Shown piece after piece: positions 16,338 to 23,839 of a DNA stretch of 64,000 nt. The position numbers and the translations under genes are program-made. Origin of the DNA: Streptomyces sp. NBRC 109706 (GTDB lineage Bacteria; Actinomycetota; Actinomycetes; Streptomycetales; Streptomycetaceae); contig NZ_BBOM01000007.1 of assembly GCF_000974485.1 (NCBI RefSeq), forward strand, positions 62,001-126,000. Direction: 5' to 3'. The notes beneath the pieces are model-generated. The model was not told the origin of the DNA. It made no database searches and was given only the letters and a program-made list of their open reading frames with translations. Within the stretch, counting starts at the first letter, position 1. Each line of letters opens with the position of its first letter.

Positions 16338-17561
16338 TCAGCCCAGTGCTTCGAGCGCCGCGCGCACCGCCCGCAGATCCTCCTCCGTGGCCAACCCCGC
16401 GTGATAGAGCCGAAGTTCGTCGGCGCCCAGCTCAGCGGCGTGCGCCGCGTCGGCGGCCAGGGTGCCGGGCGAGCCGCCCATCCCCGCGACCACGGGGAAG
16501 TTCGCCGCGATCACCCGACGGGGCGCGTCTTCGCCACCACGCTCCGTGACAAACGGCGTGAGCGCCGCGTCCCGCGCCGCCGCGCCCCCCGCGCACGGCA
16601 CCACCACGCCGTCCGCGTGCGCCAACACGCCACCCGGCAGCACCCCGACGTTGGCGCCGCAGCGGTGCGGCGCCGGATCGGCGTGCAACAGCACCCGGAA
16701 GTCGCCGGCGCCGAGGCGGGCCGCCTCGGCCCGCACCGCCGCGACCGTCGCCCGCTGGAACGCGTCGGCGGTCCGCAGCCGCCAGTCGGCCACCGCCTCG
16801 GCCTGCTCGGCGCCCAGCGCCGCGACCACCCCGGCCCATTCGGCGTCCCGCCCGGCGGGCGCCGGCCCGGCAACGCCCGCCCAGTAGGGCGCCAGGGCGG
16901 CGCGGACCGACGCCCGCAACCGCTCGGGATCGGCGCCGGCCGCCGCATAGCCGGCCGCGCAGAACGCGCAGAAGCAGAGCGACAGCAGAAACCCGCCGAC
17001 GCCGCCGAGCGCGGCGCCGCCGATCTTGTCGTGCGCGTGCAGATGGTCGAGGCCGTACCAGCCGCAGGACTCCAGCTCGACGCCGGCCGTGCCGGGCCGC
17101 ACCGCGGCCTCGGCGGCCAACTCCTCGGCATAGGCGCGCACCTCGGGCCTGGCCACACAGGGCGCCCAGGGGTAACGGTCGCCCACCGCGTTGACCACCG
17201 TGCTCTCGGGATGCTCCTCCCCCAGCCGGGAGTTGTGCGCCAGGATCACCCAGGAGTGCACCTCAAGACCGGCCTCGGCGAGCGCCGACGCGGCCCGGCC
17301 GTAGGCGTCCTCGTCCGCGATCCAGCCCTGGTCGTAGGGGCGCAGCCGGTGTTCCGCCCAGCGCGCCCGGTCCCAGGGGTAGTAGACGGCGGAGTGGCGT
17401 GCGGTGACGATCCGGTGCGCGGGATGGCGCGGGGTCAGCGCGCGGGTGGAGTGGTAGGCGGCGGCCAGGGTGACCTGCCGCACGCCGAGCGCGGCGATCC
17501 GCTCGGCGGCCGCCGGGTCCCCGACGATGTCCCAGGGGTAGACGAAGGTGCCGGCGCGCAT
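16338..17561 (-). CDS. Unknown protein coupled to kdgD, TIM-barrel-like
   Basis: 407 residues with no signal peptide or convincing membrane segment. Alternating strand/helix spacing, an early AGTFVYPWDIVG, VYYPWDRARW, HSWVILAHNSRLG and GVELESCGWYGLDHLHAHDKI suggest a TIM barrel related to glycosidase-like folds. There is a Cys cluster, LCFCAFCAAGY, near residue 195, and RVLLHADPAPH later. I do not recognise the family. Its ATG overlaps the kdgD stop by one base (TGATG), so it is translated together with a sugar-acid dehydratase, and a role in sugar-acid or oligouronide metabolism is a reasonable inference. Confidence 0.85.
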   Translation of the reverse strand: MRAGTFVYPWDIVGDPAAAERIAALGVRQVTLAAAYHSTRALTPRHPAHRIVTARHSAVYYPWDRARWAEHRLRPYDQGWIADEDAYGRAASALAEAGLEVHSWVILAHNSRLGEEHPESTVVNAVGDRYPWAPCVARPEVRAYAEELAAEAAVRPGTAGVELESCGWYGLDHLHAHDKIGGAALGGVGGFLLSLCFCAFCAAGYAAAGADPERLRASVRAALAPYWAGVAGPAPAGRDAEWAGVVAALGAEQAEAVADWRLRTADAFQRATVAAVRAEAARLGAGDFRVLLHADPAPHRCGANVGVLPGGVLAHADGVVVPCAGGAAARDAALTPFVTERGGEDAPRRVIAANFPVVAGMGGSPGTLAADAAHAAELGADELRLYHAGLATEEDLRAVRAALEALG

Positions 17562-18490
17562 CAGCCGTTCACCAGCCCGAGGCCGTGGTCGATCAGCCCG
17601 GCCAGTTCGTCGAGATGCTCGGGCAGCGGCTCGGAGAGCGGCGACCGCACCTCCCCCACGTCCAGGCCGCGCATCCGCACCCCGGCCTTGACCAGGGAGA
17701 CGGCATAGCCCCGGCCCCGGTCGCGCAGTTCGACCAGCGGGCGGTAGAAGCCGTCGAGCAGCCGGCGCACCGTCTCCTCGTCGCCCTCGTGCAGCGCGCG
17801 GTGGAAGGCGAGCGCGACCTCGGGCACGAAGGCGAAGGCGGCGGACGAGTAGAGCCGCACGCCGAGGCCCTGGTAGGCGAGGCTGGTCAGCTCGGCCGTC
17901 GGCAGTCCGTTGAAGTAGCGGAACGGGCGGTCGGGGTGGGCGGTGCGCACGGCGGAGATGATCCGCTGCAGCAGGTCCAGATCGCCGAGCCCGTCCTTGA
18001 GCCCGACGATGCCGGGGGTGGCGGCCAGTTCGACGGCGGCGGCGGGCGTCAGCACGACGTTGTCGCGCTGGTAGACGATCACCTCAAGCGAGGTGGCGGC
18101 GGCCAGTCGCGCGAAGTGCGCCACCAGGCCGCGCTGGTCGGCGACCACCAGATACGGGGGCATCGCCAACAGGCCCTCGGCGCCGGCCTGTTCGGCCAGC
18201 CGGGCGTACTCGACCGCCAGCGCGGTGCCATAGCCGGCGCCGGCCACCACGGGCACCGCGCCCGCGACCTCGTCGACGGCCGTCGCCACGCACTCGGCGA
18301 ACTCCGTCGGGGTGAGGGCGTGGAACTCCCCGGTGCCACAGCAGACGAAGACCGCGCCCGCGCCCGCGTCGACGCCGGCCCTGAGGTGCGCGCGGAAGGC
18401 GGGAAGGTTGAGCGAGCCATCGGGGCCGTAGGCCGTCACGGGGAAGAACAACAGGCCGTCCAACCGCTGAGCCAGGGTGCCTTCGGTCAT
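17561..18490 (-). CDS. kdgD: 5-Dehydro-4-deoxyglucarate dehydratase (KdgD)
   Basis: Converts 5-keto-4-deoxyglucarate to 2-ketoglutarate semialdehyde plus CO2 and water. It is a 309-residue DHDPS-superfamily barrel; the Schiff-base lysine is K165 (GIVGLKDGLGD) and the catalytic tyrosine is Y140 (VIVYQRDN). VCCGTGEFHALT replaces the GTTGE of true DapA, as expected for KdgD. The ATG at 18490 follows GAGAGG. Together with the divergent uronate dehydrogenase and the ketoglutarate semialdehyde dehydrogenase at 9.6 kb it gives three steps of oxidative uronate breakdown; a glucarate/galactarate dehydratase is not in this window. Confidence 0.92.
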   Translation of the reverse strand: MTEGTLAQRLDGLLFFPVTAYGPDGSLNLPAFRAHLRAGVDAGAGAVFVCCGTGEFHALTPTEFAECVATAVDEVAGAVPVVAGAGYGTALAVEYARLAEQAGAEGLLAMPPYLVVADQRGLVAHFARLAAATSLEVIVYQRDNVVLTPAAAVELAATPGIVGLKDGLGDLDLLQRIISAVRTAHPDRPFRYFNGLPTAELTSLAYQGLGVRLYSSAAFAFVPEVALAFHRALHEGDEETVRRLLDGFYRPLVELRDRGRGYAVSLVKAGVRMRGLDVGEVRSPLSEPLPEHLDELAGLIDHGLGLVNG

Positions 18491-18548
18491 AGTGCCTCTC
18501 TCCGACCGTGCATGATGATGACCACTGTCCATACTCCTGAACAACTAA

Positions 18549-18614
18549 CGCTAGATGAGCCTGGTTTGGCCGGTCAACCCAACCGTTGACGAGCCCGAGG
18601 TCAACGCATAGCGT
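18549..18614. promoter_or_regulatory. Back-to-back kdgD/udh promoters built on one inverted repeat
   Basis: The inverted repeat GTCAAC-N6-GTTGAC (18574-18591) provides both -35 boxes. On the plus strand TTGACG (18587-18592) is 16 bases from TAGCGT (18609-18614), reading to udh. On the minus strand TTGACC (18573-18578) is 18 bases from TAGCGT (18549-18554), reading to kdgD. The identical -10 hexamers and shared repeat suggest one regulator covering both -35 boxes. Confidence 0.6.
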
Positions 18615-18663
18615 GGGCCAACAAAGCGGAGCCATTCGGCGGTGCCACGGAGATGGGGAACTC

Positions 18664-19512
18664 ATGCCGGCAGATCAGCCCGTTGAACGAGATGCCGAAC
18701 AGACGGACACCCCGTCCACCGTTCTGCTCACCGGCGCCTCGGGCATCGTCGGCACGCTGATGCGGGAGCTGCTTCCCCCGCACGGCTACCGGATCCGCTC
18801 GCTCGACATGGTCCCGACACCCGGCGATCCGGACGCGATCGTGGCCGATCTCGCCGACCGGGCCGCGCTGCGCGAGGCGGTGCGCGGCGCCGACGCGATT
18901 CTGCATCTGGCCGGTATCTCCCTGGAGTCGTCCTTCGAGAAGATCCTGCGCGCCAACATCGAGGGGACCTACAACCTCTACGAGGCGGCCCGCGAGGAGG
19001 GCGTGCGCCGGATCGTCTTCGCCTCCAGCAATCATGCCGTGGGCCTCACCCCGTGGCCCCGGCCCGGCGACGCCCCGATCCCGGTCGACATCCCGCATCG
19101 GCCCGACACGTTCTACGGCCTCTCCAAGTGCTTCGGCGAGGATCTGGCGCAGCTCTACTGGGACAAGTACGGCTTGGAAACGGTCTCCATCCGGATCGGT
19201 TCCTGTTTCCCGAAGATCACCTCCGCCCGGATGTTGTCGGTCTGGCTCAGCCCCGCCGACGGAGCCCGGCTCTTCCACGCGGCGATCAGCGCGCCCGACG
19301 TCGGCCACACCGTGGTCTACGGCTCCTCGGACAACACCCGCAGGGTCTGGGACCTGGCGCCGGCCGAGGCGCTCGGCTATGTCTCCGAGGACGACTCCGA
19401 GGTGTTCGCCGCCGAAGTGATCGCCGCGCACGGCGAGTTGGACACCGGCAAGCCCGACCAGGCCCACCTCGGCGGGGCGTTTGTCACCGACCCGCCCATC
19501 TGGCCGCACTGA
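18664..19512 (+). CDS. udh: Uronate dehydrogenase (NAD-dependent SDR)
   Basis: Oxidises D-glucuronate or D-galacturonate to the aldarolactone with NAD+. 282 residues of the extended short-chain dehydrogenase fold: the nucleotide loop G24-A-S-G27-I-V-G30, the DLADRAAL segment, catalytic Ser in FASSNHAVG (121-122), Tyr151 and Lys155 (FYGLSKCFGE). HAVGLTP and IRIGSCFP are typical of uronate dehydrogenases. The ATG at 18664 is used because it follows GGGGAA and precedes the fold; earlier starts add a tail overlapping the promoter. It is divergent from kdgD, the enzyme two steps below it. Confidence 0.9.
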   Translation: MPADQPVERDAEQTDTPSTVLLTGASGIVGTLMRELLPPHGYRIRSLDMVPTPGDPDAIVADLADRAALREAVRGADAILHLAGISLESSFEKILRANIEGTYNLYEAAREEGVRRIVFASSNHAVGLTPWPRPGDAPIPVDIPHRPDTFYGLSKCFGEDLAQLYWDKYGLETVSIRIGSCFPKITSARMLSVWLSPADGARLFHAAISAPDVGHTVVYGSSDNTRRVWDLAPAEALGYVSEDDSEVFAAEVIAAHGELDTGKPDQAHLGGAFVTDPPIWPH

Positions 19513-19525
19513 CCCCGCCGGCGGC

Positions 19526-19544
19526 CGGGGCCGCACCGGCCCCG
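19526..19544 (+). terminator. Hairpin terminator after udh
   Basis: CGGGGCC-GCACC-GGCCCCG, a perfect 7-bp stem starting 13 bases after the udh stop codon. Confidence 0.6.
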
Positions 19545-19733
19545 TCAGCGACCGATGCCACATGGACAGCCGGCCCGTCGCCGCGTTACCGTTTTTTCGG
19601 CGTGTGGGTTCTGACGGGCTGTTCCCCGGCCCGCGCGCCTCGAAGAGCAGCACATGAAAAGCACCACATGTCGATGGGCGGGCCCCGCCGGTACGGGCCC
19701 CGTCCGCACAGGCTCCGGCGAAGGGAACCGACC

Positions 19734-19826
19734 ATGGGAGCACCGCGGTTGACCGCCGTGTCCCGTCGGCTGACCCGACAGCTGCCCATCGATCTGTGCC
19801 GCTCCGCCAGCTCTCTCTGTAGCTGA
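19734..19826 (+). CDS. Putative Cys-containing leader peptide
   Basis: A 30-codon frame preceded by AAGGGA with good spacing. The peptide starts MGAPRLTAVSRRLTRQL and continues PIDLCRSASSLCS, matching the basic 'R-x-L-x-R...x-D-L-C-R...S' pattern of the short putative leader peptides found in front of sulfur and flavin-monooxygenase genes in Streptomyces. Cys codons are 22 (TGC) and 29 (TGT), the latter two codons before the stop. A hairpin with a U-rich tail begins 10 bases after the stop. Ribosome stalling at Cys codons would decide whether that terminator forms, a transcription-attenuation arrangement for genes answering to cysteine supply (inference). Confidence 0.75.
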   Translation: MGAPRLTAVSRRLTRQLPIDLCRSASSLCS

Positions 19827-19835
19827 GCGACGCCC

Positions 19836-19867
19836 AGGGCCGCCGAGGCCCTTTTCCTCTTCTTTTC
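19836..19867 (+). terminator. Attenuator-like intrinsic terminator
   Basis: AGGGCC-GCCGA-GGCCCT (19836-19852) followed by a pyrimidine tract rich in T (TTTCCTCTTCTTTTCC). A U-rich tail is unusual in this GC-rich genome. It lies between the leader peptide and the monooxygenases, not after them. A second hairpin, CCGCACCG...CGGTGCGG (19889-19911), follows. Confidence 0.65.
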
Positions 19868-20003
19868 CTCTTCCCACTTCACCCCGCACCGCACCGCGCG
19901 CTCCGGTGCGGGCGCTTCGGGGCAGCTCCGCGCTGCCAACAGCGCGCGTTTCCCTGCCGGCTCGTCCGGCTTCCGTTGAAACCGTCGGCCTGTGAGGTCC
20001 GCT

Positions 20004-21230
20004 TTGACGTCTTCGCACACACCCCCGAACGGCTCCGCCCCCCTGCACCTGGCCGTCGCCCTGGACGGCGCCGGCTGGCACCCCGCCGCCTGGCGTGAAT
20101 CCCGGGCGCGCCCCGATGAGTTGACATCCGCCGGCTACTGGGCCGATCTGGTCCGCACCGCCGAGGCGGGCCTGCTCGACCTCGTCACCATCGAGGACGC
20201 CCTCGCCCTCCAGTCCACCGTGCCGGACGGCCCCGACAACCGGCTCGACCAGGTGCGCGGCCGGCTGGACGCGGTGCTGATCGCCTCCAGGGTCGCGCCG
20301 CTGACCCGGCACATCGGGCTGATCCCCACCGCGACCACCACCCACACCGAGCCCTTCCATGTCTCCAAGGCCATCGCGACCCTGGACCATGTCGGCCTCG
20401 GCCGCGCCGGCTGGCGGGCCCAGGTCTCCCGCCCGGCGGAGAACGCGCACTTCGGACGCAAGGAGCTGGGCGAGGTCAGCCTCGCCGACCCCGGCACTCC
20501 GGCGGTACGCGCCTTTGTCGGCGACAACTTCGCCGAGGCCGAGGACTTCATCGAGGTGGTGCGGCGGCTCTGGGACAGCTGGGAGGACGACGCCGAGATC
20601 AGGGACGCCGCCACCGGCCGCTTCATCGACCGGGCCAAGCTGCACACCGTCGACTTCCACGGCCGCTGGTTCAGCGTGCGCGGCCCCTCCATCGTGCCCC
20701 GCCCACCGCAGGGACAGCCGCCGGTGGCGGTGCTGGCGCACGCGACCGTCCCCTACCGGCTGGGCGCCCGACAGGCGGACGTGGTCTTTGTGACGCCGCA
20801 CGACGCGGACCAGGCGCGCGCCATCGTCGCGGAGATCCGCGCCGAACAGGCCGCCGCCGGACGCGAACGGGACACCGTCCATGTCTTCGCCGACCTGCTG
20901 GTCGTCCTCGCCGACACCGCCGCCGCGGCCCGGGACCGGCTCGCCCGGTTGGACGAACGGGCCGGCGCCTCGCTCGCCAGCGACGCGCTCGTCTTCACCG
21001 GCACCGCCGAGGAGTTGGCGGACACCCTGCTGGAGTGGCGGGGCGCCGGGCTGACCGGCTACCGGCTGCGGCCCGCGGTGCTGCCCGACGACCTGGACAC
21101 GGTGGCCGACCGGCTGGTGCCGGAGCTGCAACGACGCGGCGCCTTCCGCAGCGCCTACGGCGAGGAGACGCTGCGCTCCCGTCTCGGGCTGCCGCGCCCG
21201 GCCAACCGCTATGCCACCGCCGCCGGTTGA
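20004..21230 (+). CDS. LLM-class flavin-dependent monooxygenase
   Basis: Bacterial-luciferase-like, FMN-dependent oxygenase of the NtaA/DszA/SsuD superfamily, about 408 residues. A TIM barrel is indicated by LHLAVALDGAGWHP, LLDLVTIED, HIGLIPTATTTHTEPFHVSKAIATLDH, GRAGWRAQVS and FAEAEDFIEVVRRLWDSW. These enzymes use reduced FMN and O2 to cleave organosulfur compounds, chelators or similar. The TTG at 20004 is preferred because GAGG lies six bases upstream; a GTG at 19992 is in frame. It is the first structural gene behind the leader peptide and attenuator, so a sulfur-scavenging role is inferred. Confidence 0.88.
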   Translation: MTSSHTPPNGSAPLHLAVALDGAGWHPAAWRESRARPDELTSAGYWADLVRTAEAGLLDLVTIEDALALQSTVPDGPDNRLDQVRGRLDAVLIASRVAPLTRHIGLIPTATTTHTEPFHVSKAIATLDHVGLGRAGWRAQVSRPAENAHFGRKELGEVSLADPGTPAVRAFVGDNFAEAEDFIEVVRRLWDSWEDDAEIRDAATGRFIDRAKLHTVDFHGRWFSVRGPSIVPRPPQGQPPVAVLAHATVPYRLGARQADVVFVTPHDADQARAIVAEIRAEQAAAGRERDTVHVFADLLVVLADTAAAARDRLARLDERAGASLASDALVFTGTAEELADTLLEWRGAGLTGYRLRPAVLPDDLDTVADRLVPELQRRGAFRSAYGEETLRSRLGLPRPANRYATAAG

Positions 21231-21269
21231 GACCATCCGCCCCGCGCGATCGTGAGATTGGACAGCGAT

Positions 21270-22625
21270 ATGCCCCAGCCATCCCGGCAGCCGCGCAAGC
21301 GGATCATCCTGGGCGCCTTCCTCAGCGGCGTCAACCACCACACGGTCTGGTCGGCCCCGGAGGCCGGCAGCCAGATCGCGTTCTCCTCCTTCCAACACCT
21401 GGCCCAGACCGCCGAGCGCGGCAAGTTCGACTTCTTCTTCCTGGCCGAGGGGCTTGCCATCCGTGAACGGCTCGGGCAGTTCTTCGACCAGGACGTCGTA
21501 GGCCGCCCCGACACCCTCCCCGTGCTGGCCGCGCTGGCCGGCGTGACGGAACACCTCGGCCTGGTCGGCACCATCAACGCGACCTTCAACGAACCGTACG
21601 AACTGGCCCGCCAGCTCAGCAGCCTCGACCATCTCTCCGGCGGACGCGCCGGCTGGAACGTGGTCACCTCGTTCGACGCCTTCACCGGGCAGAACTTCCG
21701 CCGGGGCGGCTTCCTGGACCGGAACGACCGCTATGTGCGGGCCGACGAGTTCATCCATGTGGCGCGTCAGCTCTGGGACTCCTGGCCCGAGGACGCCATC
21801 GTGGCGGACAAGGAGAGCGGCCGGTTCCTGCGAGCCGAGCACGCCGAGGCGGGCCGGTTCGCGTTCAGCGGCAAGCAGTTCGAGATATCCGGGCGGTTCA
21901 CCACGCCGCGCTCGCCCCAGGGCAGGCCGGTCGTGCTCCAGGCCGGTGTCTCCCCCCACGGCCGGGACTTCGCGGCCGCCAGGGCCGACGCCATCTTCTC
22001 GCCGTACCACCGGCTGGACGAGGCGCGGGACTTCTACCGGGACATCCACCGGCGCGCCGCCGCCGCGGGCCGGCCGCCCGGGGCGGTGAAGCTGCTGCCC
22101 TCGGCGACCTTTGTGCTCGGCGACACCGAGGCGGAGGCCGTCGAACGACAGCGGGAGATCGCCCGAACGCAGGTCACCGGGCGGACGGCGCAGATCCTGC
22201 TGGAGTCGGTCTGGAACCGCGACCTCTCCGGCTACGACCCGGACGGGCCACTGCCCGACGTGGAACCGGAGGTGAACGGGCCCAAGGTCATCCAGGGGCG
22301 CGCCACCATCCACCAGGACGCGCGGCAGACCGTCGCGGAATGGCGGGAGTTGGCCGAGGCGAAGGGCTACTCGCTGCGCGAACTGGCCATCCACCTCTAC
22401 TCCCGCACCGAGTTCGTCGGGACGCCCGAGCAGGTGGCCGACCGGCTCGACTCCTTCGTCCAGAACGACGGCTCCGACGGCTTCATCCTGGGCTCGCACC
22501 TCACCCCCACCGGCCTCGACGAGTTCGTCGACCGGGTGATCCCGCTGCTCCAGGAGCGGGGCTCGGTGCGCACCGAGTACACCGGCACCACCCTGCGCGA
22601 CCACCTCGGCCTGCCGCCCGGCTGA
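21270..22625 (+). CDS. LLM-class FMN-dependent monooxygenase (NtaA/DmoA/DszA-like)
   Basis: About 451 residues, the longer NtaA/SnaA/DszA type. Marks are ILGAFLSGVNHHTVW, KFDFFFLAEGLAIRE, GLVGTINATFNEPYELARQLSSLDHLS, GRAGWNVVTS, and VLQAGVSPHGRDFAAARADAIF for flavin binding. Members oxidise nitrilotriacetate, dimethyl sulfide or dibenzothiophene sulfone with FMNH2 from a separate reductase; none is encoded here. A GTG 18 bases upstream is an alternative start. It follows the first monooxygenase by about 40 bases and ends at a 16-bp hairpin, so the two form an operon with the leader peptide. Confidence 0.9.
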   Translation: MPQPSRQPRKRIILGAFLSGVNHHTVWSAPEAGSQIAFSSFQHLAQTAERGKFDFFFLAEGLAIRERLGQFFDQDVVGRPDTLPVLAALAGVTEHLGLVGTINATFNEPYELARQLSSLDHLSGGRAGWNVVTSFDAFTGQNFRRGGFLDRNDRYVRADEFIHVARQLWDSWPEDAIVADKESGRFLRAEHAEAGRFAFSGKQFEISGRFTTPRSPQGRPVVLQAGVSPHGRDFAAARADAIFSPYHRLDEARDFYRDIHRRAAAAGRPPGAVKLLPSATFVLGDTEAEAVERQREIARTQVTGRTAQILLESVWNRDLSGYDPDGPLPDVEPEVNGPKVIQGRATIHQDARQTVAEWRELAEAKGYSLRELAIHLYSRTEFVGTPEQVADRLDSFVQNDGSDGFILGSHLTPTGLDEFVDRVIPLLQERGSVRTEYTGTTLRDHLGLPPG

Positions 22626-22631
22626 GGACCC

Positions 22632-22680
22632 CCGCCCGGGGTCGGTGCGGCGGTGGCCCCGCCCCACCGACCCCGGGCGG
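22632..22680. terminator. Strong bidirectional hairpin terminator
   Basis: A perfect 16-bp inverted repeat, CCGCCCGGGGTCGGTG and CACCGACCCCGGGCGG, with a 17-base loop, lies between the convergent monooxygenase and serine-hydrolase genes. Confidence 0.85.
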
Positions 22681-22699
22681 CTCGGCGCGGGGCGGGTAC

Positions 22700-23836
22700 T
22701 CAGCCGGCGCGCAGGGCGCAGGCGTGGGCCACGGCTGCCAGCCGATCCGCCTCGGGGGCCGAGCCGCCGGCGAAGACACGGCGGGTGTAGCCGAAGGCCA
22801 GGCCCGTGCTCGGCGAGGCGAAGGCGACCGAACCGCCCGCGCCGTCATGACCGAAGGTGCCGGCCGGCAGGTGGGGGAAGCCGACCATGAAGCCCAGCCC
22901 GTAGGCCCGGTGCATGTCGAGCACCAGATCGTGGCCGACCGAGTACGGCAGCCCGCAGAGCCGCACCGTGGACTCGTCCAGCAGCGGCTTGGCGCCCTCG
23001 ACGCCCCGCACCGCCGCCGCGTAGAGGCGGGACAGGCCCCGGGCGGAGGCGACGCCACCGGCCGAGGACTGACCACCCGCCCGGAAGAGCCGGGAGTTGG
23101 GCAGCTCCTGGAGCACGGTCGGCGCGCCACGGTGGTGCCGGTTGGCAGCGATGCCGCCGAGGCTGTCCGGGGCCTCGGCCGGCTCGGCCGCTCCCGGCTC
23201 CCCCGGCGGGGCCGGGAGGATGCCGCGGACCCTGGGCTCCTCGGCCTCGGGCAGGCCGAGGTGGAAGTCGATGCCCAGCGGCCCACGTATCTCCTCGTCG
23301 TACAGCTCCCGCAACGAGCGGCCGGAGACCCGGCGGACGATCTCGCCGGTGAGCGCGCCCACCGTCAGGGAGTGGTAGCCGTGGGCCCGGCCCGGATGCC
23401 AGTAGGGGCGGTGCCCGGCCAGCCGGTCGGCCAGCGCCGCGTCGTCGGCCAGCTCCTCCGGGGTGAAGCCGTCCTTCGTGCCGATCGCGCCGGCGCGGTG
23501 GGCCAGCAGATCGTGCACGCTGATCCCGCCCTTGCCGCCGGCGGCGAACTCCGGCCAGTAGCTGCGGACCTCGCGCCGCACATCCAGCTGGCCGCGCCGC
23601 ACCAGCAGCGCGGCCACCAGGAAGGCGATGCCCTTGGTCGAGGAGAAGACCCCGGTCAGGCTGTCCCCCTCGATATCGGGACCGCCCCACAGATCCACCA
23701 CCTGTCGGCCGTGGAAATGGACGGCGAGCTGCGCCGCGTGCCCGGGATCCGCGTCCAGCAGCGCCGCGAACTCCGCGCGCAACGGCTCGAACGCGGCGGT
23801 CGCGGCGCCGCTCACCTCGGGTGTCTCAGTTGCCAT
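22700..23836 (-). CDS. Serine hydrolase of the beta-lactamase (class C/EstB) family
   Basis: 378 residues without a signal peptide. The catalytic set of this penicillin-recognising fold is present: SSTK (S-x-x-K) near residue 68, Y-H-S near 150 (GRAHGYHSLTVGALTGE) and HDGAGGS near 340 in place of KTG. That combination is usual for carboxylesterases (EstB, LAE5) rather than true beta-lactamases. It is the last gene of the pectate lyase operon, three bases after the lyase stop, so removal of ester groups from imported pectic fragments is a plausible role (inference). Confidence 0.88.
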   Translation of the reverse strand: MATETPEVSGAATAAFEPLRAEFAALLDADPGHAAQLAVHFHGRQVVDLWGGPDIEGDSLTGVFSSTKGIAFLVAALLVRRGQLDVRREVRSYWPEFAAGGKGGISVHDLLAHRAGAIGTKDGFTPEELADDAALADRLAGHRPYWHPGRAHGYHSLTVGALTGEIVRRVSGRSLRELYDEEIRGPLGIDFHLGLPEAEEPRVRGILPAPPGEPGAAEPAEAPDSLGGIAANRHHRGAPTVLQELPNSRLFRAGGQSSAGGVASARGLSRLYAAAVRGVEGAKPLLDESTVRLCGLPYSVGHDLVLDMHRAYGLGFMVGFPHLPAGTFGHDGAGGSVAFASPSTGLAFGYTRRVFAGGSAPEADRLAAVAHACALRAG

Positions 23837-23839
23837 GCG

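Noticed and set aside
20004..22625. Bioluminescence (lux) genes
   Set aside because: The two proteins are luciferase-like only in the broad LLM sense; no luxCDE-type genes are present, and they match the NtaA/DszA oxygenase branch.
19545..22667. A 1,040-codon open frame on the minus strand
   Set aside because: It is the shadow of the two flavin monooxygenase genes on the plus strand; no ribosome site, no recognisable domain.
22700..23836. Beta-lactamase resistance gene
   Set aside because: The fold is shared, but HDG in place of KTG, lack of a signal peptide and the operon context point to an esterase.
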